Below are positions 35,008 through 41,904 of a stretch of DNA of 64,000 nucleotides, in pieces; positions within the stretch are counted from its first letter, which is position 1, and each line of letters starts with the position of its first letter. The notes beneath the pieces are model-generated. The model made no database searches and had not been told where the DNA came from. It saw only the letters and a list, made by a program, of their open reading frames with translations. The position numbers were made by a program, and so were the translations under genes. This stretch comes from Marinobacter sp. 2_MG-2023. GTDB taxonomy: Bacteria; Pseudomonadota; Gammaproteobacteria; Pseudomonadales; Oleiphilaceae. The stretch covers positions 62,001-126,000 of the forward strand of contig NZ_JAUOPH010000004.1 of assembly GCF_030546935.1 (NCBI RefSeq). Direction: 5' to 3'.

Positions 35008-35339
35008 GGTCTTACCAGTTTCAATAACAGCGGTGCGTTAGCTATTGCGTTGATTACATATAAACATACGCAATAAGCGACACATTCTATGGCAAGGCCA
35101 AACACGAGAAATAGGTATATTCCCCGGAAACCTACAGGTAGCGAGCATGTTCAGGGCGAAACTGACAGATTCACTTGCCGAAACACTGAAAGTCGAGGGC
35201 AGTTCAATAGGCGACTGTACGCAGCTTGATCGTGTGCGGTATGAGGAGCATGATTATTGAGCTTTAAATGCAGGCGGAACCATCAATGTTCCTGCCAGCA
35301 TAAACTTGCCATTTATGTAACCTAAACAAGGAGTCACAA
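35008..35339. other. Intergenic region between dosC-like gene and SDR gene
   Basis: A divergent gap of 332 bases, AT-rich near the dosC-like start. Its only coding candidate is a 37-residue frame at 35147-35260. The promoters of both genes must lie here, but no clear consensus boxes are visible. The sequence AACAAGGAGT before 35340 is the SDR ribosome site. Confidence 0.5.
35147..35260 (+). CDS. Possible 37-aa small ORF
   Basis: A 37-codon frame (starting MFRAKLTDSLAETLKVEG) ends in TGA 79 bases before the SDR gene. The amino-acid composition is protein-like (charged, balanced), but the ribosome site (AGGTAGCGAG) is weak and no family is recognised. It may be a small protein, a remnant of a larger gene or chance. 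Confidence 0.28.
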   Translation: MFRAKLTDSLAETLKVEGSSIGDCTQLDRVRYEEHDY

Positions 35340-36122
35340 ATGGAACGTCTGGGAAACAAGGTCGCTTTAGTTACAGGTGCAGGACAAGGAATTGGTCGAG
35401 CAATCGCATTGCGACTCGCACGCGATGGCGCCGACATTGCCGTTGTTGACCTTAATGACGAGAACATGCAGGCCGTTGCCGACGAGGTTCGAGCACTGGG
35501 GCGCAAGGCCACAATCTTCAAAGCCGATGTCTCCAAACGCGACGAAGTTTATGCTGCGATCGATCACGCAGAGAAAGAGCTGGGCGGCTTTGACATCATC
35601 GTCAATAACGCGGGCATCGCCAACATTCAATCCATCGCCAATGTTACACCGGAAGAAGTCGATAAAATCTTCAAAGTGAACGTTGAAGGTGTTTTGTGGG
35701 GCACTCAGGCGGCAGCCGCGAAATTCAAACAACACGGAACCAAAGGCAAGATCATCAATGCGTCGTCCATTGCCGGCCACGAAGGTTTCCCGTTGCTGAG
35801 CATATATTCGGCCACGAAGTTTGCAGTGCGGGCTCTGACACAGGCATCTGCCAAAGAGTTCGCGAGCGACGGCATAACGGTCAACGCCTACTGCCCAGGG
35901 GTGGTCGGCACCGATATGTGGGTTGAGATTGATAAGCGCATGGCGGAGATCACTGGCGCTAAAATCGGCGAAAGCTATGACAAGTTCGTCGGCGGCATAG
36001 CTCTTGGTCGCGCCCAGACGCCCGAAGATGTGGCGGCTTTCGTCTCGTTTCTCGCAGGACCCGACGCCGACTACATGACGGGGCAGGCCCCACTGATCGA
36101 TGGCGGCCTTGTTTATCGGTAG
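35340..36122 (+). CDS. Short-chain dehydrogenase, acetoin/2,3-butanediol dehydrogenase-like
   Basis: A 260-residue classical SDR. The NAD(P)-binding TGAGQGIG, the NNAG motif, and the catalytic Ser (ASSIAG) with YSATK are all present. The substrate half ([40 protein letters not shown]) closely resembles BudC-type (S)-acetoin-forming diacetyl reductase/2,3-butanediol dehydrogenase. The Asp after the second strand (VVDLND) indicates NAD preference. It stands alone with AAGGAG upstream. Activity on acetoin is likely but not proven. Confidence 0.9.
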   Translation: MERLGNKVALVTGAGQGIGRAIALRLARDGADIAVVDLNDENMQAVADEVRALGRKATIFKADVSKRDEVYAAIDHAEKELGGFDIIVNNAGIANIQSIANVTPEEVDKIFKVNVEGVLWGTQAAAAKFKQHGTKGKIINASSIAGHEGFPLLSIYSATKFAVRALTQASAKEFASDGITVNAYCPGVVGTDMWVEIDKRMAEITGAKIGESYDKFVGGIALGRAQTPEDVAAFVSFLAGPDADYMTGQAPLIDGGLVYR

Positions 36123-36179
36123 GAAAAGCCCGACATTTCTGCCATTCAATAAGGGCGGTTGCGGTGGTTAAGGTTATCG

Positions 36180-36213
36180 GCCTGCCAACAACCAGTTTTC
36201 GGGGTTGGCAGGC
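36180..36213 (+). terminator. Perfect 10-bp stem-loop after the SDR gene
   Basis: GCCTGCCAAC (36180-36189) pairs exactly with GTTGGCAGGC (36204-36213) around a 14-base loop. No U-tract follows. It lies 58 bases after the SDR stop and faces the converging calcium-motif gene. Confidence 0.45.
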
Positions 36214-36322
36214 TAAGGCAGTTACGACGCAATCGCCCGGCAATTCAATATAGACTCTTTCATACGAGAGGCGGCTCTCCGCCGCAGACGTACAATCTCA
36301 TCCTGTCCTACCCTGTGCAGGA

Positions 36323-37645
36323 TTACACCCTGGCAAACTCAAGGTACCGACTCGCAGCCTGCTTTTTCTCATCCTGGCTGTTCAGCAGTTCAAGCCGCAA
36401 CTGGTTGATGATATTCATGTACTCATCCAGAGGGGATTTTGCTTCCCCCAAGTTCTTGGTCTCTTCGATAAAAGCTTGTTGTTTTACCCGAATGTCATTG
36501 AGCTTCTCCAATGCACCTCGAATGGCCTCAATCCGTGCGCCCAAAAGCCCGCCGACTTCGTTGCCGTCTCTATCAGGTCCACCGCTGCCACCGAGACTCT
36601 GCATTGCGGGTGGAACTTGCTCCGTATTCTGTTCAGCCAAAGTAATTTCCTCGAGCGTGCGAACTTCGCCGTCGGTGGTCAGGTAAATGCCTGAAGCCTG
36701 AATCTGTCCCAAAGGAATGCCCTGGCTATTCGTGAGGGTAAAGCTATCCTCAGCGCTGCCTACATATAACGCCTGTACCCCAACGTCTTCCAGCGACCTC
36801 AAATCCTGCGAGCCGTCAGCAGTCTGCACCCAGACCGATAGCGATGAGAAGACTTCATCGCTGACATCAATCCACTGGTTACCGTCATCATCAAACGTTG
36901 CCAGTTCGCTGAATCCAGAACCGCTTTTGGGGCCAAACAGCTCAGTGCCGTCATCCACCTCGCCGTTCTCATTGCGATCGAATACCAGATAACCACTGCC
37001 GCTACCCAAGGTAGCAAACTGCCCGGATTCGCCGTTTCCGTTCAGGTCGAACTCGAACAGAGTGTCGTTAAGCTGAGCCGTTGCACTGCCGAAATTGATA
37101 ACCAGTGGATCGGTCATCGGGCGTTCCTCTATGCGAAGACTTTCAGAGTATTCATATGTCCGGGACTGTGATTGACGAAGTGACAAGGTGAAATCAATGG
37201 TCTCGCCGTTCTCCAGAGAAATACTTCCGGTCGAGGCAAAGGAGCGGGTTTCACTCTCGGAATAGAACATGTAGCGGTTGGCCTCAACGGACATACTGCC
37301 TTGCGTCTGGGTGCCAGAGTCGCCAGCCAAAGCAGCACGGCCTACGCTGATGGCCTGCTGGCCCCGAAGAAACAGTTCTGCGGTTTTCTCCGCCAGCTCC
37401 GCGCTGGAAAATACCGCACTACGATCAGCGCCGCTGACGGTGCTGGAACCGGAGTAGCTCAGGCGCTCCTGACTCGTGTAACGATAGGCTGCATCGCGCG
37501 TTATATTGACTTGCGCCCCACCCGGCTGATCGCTTGCCGGGGCGCCGGATAGCGGTTGTTGGTTAATCCGGAGCTGGCTCTGGTCGAAAGCCGTTTCCTG
37601 ACGGGAACTTCCCTGAAGAAAGGAAATCTGACTGGACACGATCAT
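36323..37645 (-). CDS. Hypothetical protein with EF-hand/dockerin-like calcium motifs
   Basis: A 440-residue protein without a recognisable signal peptide. Residues 1-200 are Ser/Gln-rich with alternating strands. The centre (about 215-290) carries three calcium-loop-like motifs: FDLNGNGESGQF, FDRNENGEVDDGTELF and FDDDGNQWIDVSDEVF. The last 110 residues are helical and Gln/Glu-rich, probably coiled coil. This arrangement is found in uncharacterised proteobacterial proteins that may be surface or envelope associated. I cannot name a function. It is transcribed alone toward the SDR gene. Confidence 0.82.
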   Translation of the reverse strand: MIVSSQISFLQGSSRQETAFDQSQLRINQQPLSGAPASDQPGGAQVNITRDAAYRYTSQERLSYSGSSTVSGADRSAVFSSAELAEKTAELFLRGQQAISVGRAALAGDSGTQTQGSMSVEANRYMFYSESETRSFASTGSISLENGETIDFTLSLRQSQSRTYEYSESLRIEERPMTDPLVINFGSATAQLNDTLFEFDLNGNGESGQFATLGSGSGYLVFDRNENGEVDDGTELFGPKSGSGFSELATFDDDGNQWIDVSDEVFSSLSVWVQTADGSQDLRSLEDVGVQALYVGSAEDSFTLTNSQGIPLGQIQASGIYLTTDGEVRTLEEITLAEQNTEQVPPAMQSLGGSGGPDRDGNEVGGLLGARIEAIRGALEKLNDIRVKQQAFIEETKNLGEAKSPLDEYMNIINQLRLELLNSQDEKKQAASRYLEFARV

Positions 37646-37718
37646 GGCGCGGGTTTACCTCTCAATAACTCGAATCTCTATCCGTTTATCGGCTTAGAAA
37701 AGGCGAACTTGAGAGGGG

Positions 37719-38030
37719 TTACGCAAAATACCGGACAAGAGCAGCCGCGAGGATACCCGACGCAATGGCTGGCAGCGGCTTCTTGGTAGCAAGCATGACA
37801 ACGGCAGTCACAGACAGGGCCGCAATCGCGCCGGCATCACCACCAAACGCCATGGGCACGATAATGGCAATGAGCACGGAGCTGGCCATGGTATTGATAA
37901 AGCTTTCAATGCGCGGGCTTATCCGCACATAAGACATGATAAACACGCCCCCGAACCGGGTTGCCAGGGTTACCAGGGTCATGATCAGTATCAGCGCCAG
38001 AACGCCGGTTGTGGTTGTTTCAATAGTCAT
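37719..38030 (-). CDS. azlD: AzlD-family branched-chain amino-acid transport subunit
   Basis: A 103-residue membrane protein with about three to four segments, matching AzlD (MTLVTLATRFGGVFIMSYVRISPRIESF, then TMASSVLIAIIVPMAFGG). AzlD works with AzlC as an exporter of branched-chain amino acids or their analogues. The start overlaps the azlC stop (ATGA), so the two are coupled. Confidence 0.92.
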   Translation of the reverse strand: MTIETTTTGVLALILIMTLVTLATRFGGVFIMSYVRISPRIESFINTMASSVLIAIIVPMAFGGDAGAIAALSVTAVVMLATKKPLPAIASGILAAALVRYFA

Positions 38031-38761
38031 GCCGGCTCCTCGACATGCTCGTCAACCGGCTTTTTTTCTAGCCAGAAGAAGCCAACCACACCACCGGCAA
38101 GGGCGCCGGCAACCACATGAGTATTGGCCGGCAGCCACTTCCATGCCGCAAAGGAAGCAATCGCGGCAAGCGACCATGCAACCAGTACTCGAGGGTTTTT
38201 CTTTCCGCCCAGCGCCATAGCCAACAAAAAACAGCCCAGCACCATGTCCATCCCCAGGCTTTTCGGATCCTGCAAAAGCCCACCGAAGTACACACCAAGC
38301 CAGGTCCCGACAATCCATGCCAGCCAAAGAGCCAGGCCGCCGCCCAGAATCACCTCAAGGTTACGCCTGCCACTTTGGTATTCCTGAGCAGATACCGCCC
38401 AGTTCGCGTCGGTGAGAAGCAACATAAGACCATAACGTTTAGCGGGAGAAACATCTTTCAGCATGGGGTACAGCGAAGCCCCCATCAACAGGTGTCGGGA
38501 GTTGATGGCAAATACCACGACCATAACGGGAAGCACGGAGACTTCAGCACCCCACATATCAATTGCCGCAAACTGCGAGGCACCGGCAAACACCAGAGTG
38601 CTCATCAGAATGGATTCAAGAGGCCCCAGCCCTTTCTGCACAGCCGCCAGACCAAAGGCAGCGCCGAACGCCACCACGAACAGTGAGATAGGAAACATCC
38701 GGATAAGCTCGGAACGAACCTTTGCGGGCTGAAATTGGTAGGGATATAGGGTGTTTATCAT
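38027..38761 (-). CDS. azlC: AzlC-family branched-chain amino-acid exporter
   Basis: A 244-residue inner-membrane protein with the AzlC signature (FGAAFGLAAVQKGLGPLESI, STLVFAGASQFAAIDMWG, VFAINSRHLLMGASLYP, LLLTDANWAVSAQEYQSG). It forms the large subunit of the AzlCD exporter. It lies next to, but divergent from, leucine dehydrogenase, so the region handles branched-chain amino acids in both directions. Confidence 0.93.
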   Translation of the reverse strand: MINTLYPYQFQPAKVRSELIRMFPISLFVVAFGAAFGLAAVQKGLGPLESILMSTLVFAGASQFAAIDMWGAEVSVLPVMVVVFAINSRHLLMGASLYPMLKDVSPAKRYGLMLLLTDANWAVSAQEYQSGRRNLEVILGGGLALWLAWIVGTWLGVYFGGLLQDPKSLGMDMVLGCFLLAMALGGKKNPRVLVAWSLAAIASFAAWKWLPANTHVVAGALAGGVVGFFWLEKKPVDEHVEEPA

Positions 38762-39190
38762 CTACGCAAGCTAAGGAAATTTTCCGGCCACGCGAATAAG
38801 TAGTTTCCGCAGGCGTGAGTTGTTGATCTGCCAACAAGTTTTGTAAATGCAACTAACTGCAAGGAGGCTAAAGACTGCATTCGGGACAAGCCCCACGATT
38901 GACCTGCCCGGTTACAGCGATTAGTTTAACTCCAGTCCGGCCCCACAAGGGCAATCCCCTTCGGTAAACCCGGACACCTGAAATCAAACCGCCGGCCACA
39001 AGCCGGACGACAAAAACAACACCGCCACTGCCGCCGAGATCCGGCCAGGTGGAGAGGATTTCAAAATGTTTATATCTGCACGCCCCCAGGGCGCCGTTTG
39101 CAATGTGCAAACGTGTCCTTCGTTTGAGTTCGTCACCTCAGCTTCCGAAAAACGGCGCCCACCAGGGCCAGGAAAAAGAGGTGAACCGCA
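38762..39190. other. Intergenic region between azlC and leucine dehydrogenase
   Basis: A divergent gap of 429 bases without a convincing gene. The half near azlC includes AAGGAGG at 38861, not followed by a useful start. The half near the dehydrogenase has the palindrome and long-range stem at 39089-39160. Promoters of both sides should lie here. Confidence 0.5.
39089..39160 (+). promoter_or_regulatory. Leader structure upstream of leucine dehydrogenase
   Basis: GGGCGCCGTTT (39089-39099) pairs perfectly with AAACGGCGCCC (39150-39160). A second perfect palindrome, GTTTGCA-ATG-TGCAAAC (39096-39112), shares bases with the first arm, so the two stems exclude each other. The region ends 30 bases before the dehydrogenase ATG. 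It could be an operator (dyad) plus an RNA switch or attenuator. Confidence 0.5.
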
Positions 39191-40291
39191 ATGAACGTCT
39201 TCAGCCATCCCGAGTTCGATAACCACGAACATTTATCCTTTTTCTGCGATCCCGAAACCGGGCTAAAAGCCATTGTTGCCATACACAACACCTCCCGCGG
39301 ACCAGCTCTTGGCGGCTGCAGGATGTTCCCCTATGCCAGCGATGAGGAAGCTCTGCGCGACGTATTGCGTTTGTCTCGGGGCATGACATACAAGTCCGCA
39401 CTTGCCAACCTGGACCTCGGCGGCGGCAAATCGGTCATCATCGGGGATCCACGAAAGCAAAAAAGCGAAGCCTTGCTGGAAGCCATGGGCAAGCACCTTG
39501 AGGGGCTTGGCGGCCAGTACATAGCGGCCGAAGACTCCGGAACCAGCGTGCCGGACCTGAAAGTCATGGGGCGGCACACCAAACACGTTGCCGGCATAAT
39601 CGAGCGCACGGCTTTTGATGGTCAGCGCAGCAATGGTGACCCCTCCCCCACCACCGCTTACGGCACGTTCGTAGGTCTGAAAGCCGCGGTGAAACACAAG
39701 CTCGATCGCGACGATCTGACCGGTTTGAAGGTTGCCATCCAGGGCATTGGCAACGTGGGCTATCGACTAGCCCGCCACCTGAAAGAAGCCGGCGCTGAAC
39801 TCTGGGTGTATGACATTCACCAGGAGAATATGCAGCGCGCTATGGATGAACTGGGCGCTCATGCCGCATCGGCTGAAGACATTCTGTTTCTACCGGTAGA
39901 TGTGGTGGCACCATGCGCCATGGGTGCCGTGCTGAATGACGACAGCATTACCCGCCTGAAAACAACGATCATTGCAGGCGCAGCCAACAACCTCCTGCAA
40001 CGTCCGGATCATGACCAGGCGCTCAAAGACCGGGGCATCCTCTATGCCCCGGACTTTGCCATCAACGCCGGCGGCATCATCGATGTTTTCTACGAACGCA
40101 CAGGCGCGTCCCCGGAAATCGTGCGAGCCCACGTAGAGGGCATTGGCCAAACACTTTCAGAGATTTTCAAGCGTTCGGACCGCAGCGGCATACCAACTGG
40201 CGCAGTCGCCAACACACTCGCCGAAGAGCGCTTCCTGAAACACTCTGGCGCAAATGAGCCCGCGCGTGAGCGGCACACTGGTACAGGTTAA
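39191..40291 (+). CDS. ldh: Leucine dehydrogenase
   Basis: A 366-residue Glu/Leu/Phe/Val dehydrogenase family enzyme that deaminates L-leucine (and Val, Ile) to the 2-oxo acid with NAD+. GGCRMFPY and the Lys residues K68 ([15 protein letters not shown]) and K80 (GGGKSVI) match the substrate-binding and catalytic lysines of Bacillus leucine dehydrogenase. The Rossmann motif QGIGNVG follows in the second half. The ATG has GAGG upstream. It is followed after 86 bases by an NSS symporter, forming an uptake-and-degradation pair. Confidence 0.92.
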   Translation: MNVFSHPEFDNHEHLSFFCDPETGLKAIVAIHNTSRGPALGGCRMFPYASDEEALRDVLRLSRGMTYKSALANLDLGGGKSVIIGDPRKQKSEALLEAMGKHLEGLGGQYIAAEDSGTSVPDLKVMGRHTKHVAGIIERTAFDGQRSNGDPSPTTAYGTFVGLKAAVKHKLDRDDLTGLKVAIQGIGNVGYRLARHLKEAGAELWVYDIHQENMQRAMDELGAHAASAEDILFLPVDVVAPCAMGAVLNDDSITRLKTTIIAGAANNLLQRPDHDQALKDRGILYAPDFAINAGGIIDVFYERTGASPEIVRAHVEGIGQTLSEIFKRSDRSGIPTGAVANTLAEERFLKHSGANEPARERHTGTG

Positions 40292-40377
40292 CCAACGACA
40301 TCCCGATTTCGGGGGCCGTGATCAATTCACGGCTTCCGCTCTTACCAACAAAAACAAGTATCTGTCAGGAGACAGTC

Positions 40378-41787
40378 ATGTCTGAATCAAATGCGCCCTA
40401 TTCCGGGGCTTTAGAAGGCTCAAACGCCAAACGGGGACTCTGGTCATCTCGCCTGGCTTTTATTCTTGCGGCTACCGGCTCTGCCGTTGGCCTGGGTAAT
40501 ATCTGGAAATTCCCCTACGTCACCGGCGAAAATGGTGGTGGTGCTTTTGTGCTCGTGTACCTTCTGTGCATCGCGGCAATTGGCTTGCCTATCATGATGG
40601 CCGAGGTACTTATCGGCCGCCGTGGCGGGCACAGCCCGGTTAACAGCCTGAAAGCCATCGTCAGGCACGACAAACTGAACCCCGCCTGGTGGATTGTCGG
40701 TGCAATCGGTGTCGTCGCGGGTTTCCTCATTCTGTCGTTCTACTCGGTGATTGGCGGCTGGGCTGTGTCCTATGTTGGTACAGCGGCGAGCGGACAACTC
40801 ACAGGCCAGTCCGCTGACGCCATTGGCACCATCTTTTCTGACCTGCTTGGCGACCCTGCAACCTTATTGATGTGGCACACTCTGTTTATGGGTCTGGTAA
40901 TGCTGGTGGTAGCGAAGGGCGTTCGTTCCGGGCTTGAGCGCGCGGTCAGCATCCTGATGCCCGCTCTTTTTCTGTTGCTTCTGATCGTCGTTGGTTACGC
41001 CATGACGACCGGCGAATTCGGACGGGCGATGACTTTCCTGTTCCAGCCAGACTTCTCCAAACTCACCACTTCCGGCATTCTGGTGGCCCTGGGCCACGCC
41101 TTCTTCACTCTGAGTCTCGGCATGGCGGTAATGATGGCTTACGGCTCCTACTTGCCCAAAAACGTATCCATAGCCAAAACCTCCATAGCGGTTTGCGTTA
41201 TCGATACAGGCGTGGCTCTGCTTGCGGGCCTGGCGATTTTCCCCATTGTATTCGCAAACGGCCTTGAGCCCGGCGCCGGCCCCGGCCTGATCTTCCAGAC
41301 CCTGCCGCTCGCTTTCGGCCAGATGCCTATGGGCAGCCTGTTCGGAACCCTGTTCTTCGTGTTGCTGATATTCGCTGCATGGACGTCAGGCATTTCCCTG
41401 CTGGAACCCATTGTGGAATGGCTGGAAGAGCAAAAAGGCATGAATCGCACCATCAGTACATTGGGTGCCGGTTTTGTGTGTTGGGCTCTGGGTATTGCAT
41501 CGATTCTTTCCCTGAACCTGTGGTCAGATTTTGCACCCCTGGGCTGGATCGGCATGCTTGAAGGCAAAACCATCTTTGACCTGCTGGACTTCTTTACCGC
41601 CAACATTCTGTTGCCTCTGGGCGGCCTGCTGGTTGCAATATTGGCTGGCTGGGTAATGTCACGCAAGGCAATGGAAGAGGAGCTGTCGCTGTCGGAGCCC
41701 ATGTTCCGTCTCTGGTACGTCACTGTGCGCTACATTACACCGGTAGCTGTGGGCGCGGTATTTGTCTACAACCTGTTCGGATCTTGA
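40378..41787 (+). CDS. Neurotransmitter:sodium symporter family transporter (LeuT-like)
   Basis: A 469-residue Na+-coupled amino-acid symporter with 11-12 membrane helices. The first helix has the Na+ and substrate-binding signature ILAATGSAVGLGNIWKFPY and ENGGGAFVLVYL. The loop EVLIGRRGG and the later GHAFFTLSLGMAVMMAYGSY (helix 6-like region) fit the family. The ATG at 40378 follows CAGGAGA. The upstream extension of the frame is rejected. Placement after leucine dehydrogenase suggests leucine or another branched-chain amino acid as substrate. Confidence 0.92.
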   Translation: MSESNAPYSGALEGSNAKRGLWSSRLAFILAATGSAVGLGNIWKFPYVTGENGGGAFVLVYLLCIAAIGLPIMMAEVLIGRRGGHSPVNSLKAIVRHDKLNPAWWIVGAIGVVAGFLILSFYSVIGGWAVSYVGTAASGQLTGQSADAIGTIFSDLLGDPATLLMWHTLFMGLVMLVVAKGVRSGLERAVSILMPALFLLLLIVVGYAMTTGEFGRAMTFLFQPDFSKLTTSGILVALGHAFFTLSLGMAVMMAYGSYLPKNVSIAKTSIAVCVIDTGVALLAGLAIFPIVFANGLEPGAGPGLIFQTLPLAFGQMPMGSLFGTLFFVLLIFAAWTSGISLLEPIVEWLEEQKGMNRTISTLGAGFVCWALGIASILSLNLWSDFAPLGWIGMLEGKTIFDLLDFFTANILLPLGGLLVAILAGWVMSRKAMEEELSLSEPMFRLWYVTVRYITPVAVGAVFVYNLFGS

Positions 41788-41797
41788 GCTATATCAA
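41784..41797 (+). promoter_or_regulatory. FNR/Anr-like box 1
   Basis: TTGAGCTATATCAA matches the FNR/Anr consensus TTGAT-N4-ATCAA at nine of ten positions. It overlaps the stop codon of the symporter gene and lies 108 bases before the P-type ATPase ATG. Confidence 0.6.
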
Positions 41798-41851
41798 ATC
41801 GGAGGATGAGGGGTAAAAATCCGGGAATTTTGACACCGACTTCAAATATGT

Positions 41852-41865
41852 TTGAGCTATATCGA
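41852..41865 (+). promoter_or_regulatory. FNR/Anr-like box 2
   Basis: TTGAGCTATATCGA repeats the first 12 bases of box 1 exactly, 68 bases downstream, and matches the FNR/Anr consensus at eight of ten positions. A -10-like TATGAT follows at 41870-41875. It lies 40 bases before the ATPase ATG. Confidence 0.55.
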
Positions 41866-41904
41866 CGTGTATGATGGGTCTGTGTTGATCTAAGGAGAGG
41901 CCCA

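Noticed and set aside
35367..36149. 260-codon antisense frame over the SDR gene
   Set aside because: It is fully overlapped by a well-supported SDR in the other direction. Long antisense frames arise from the codon bias of the real gene.
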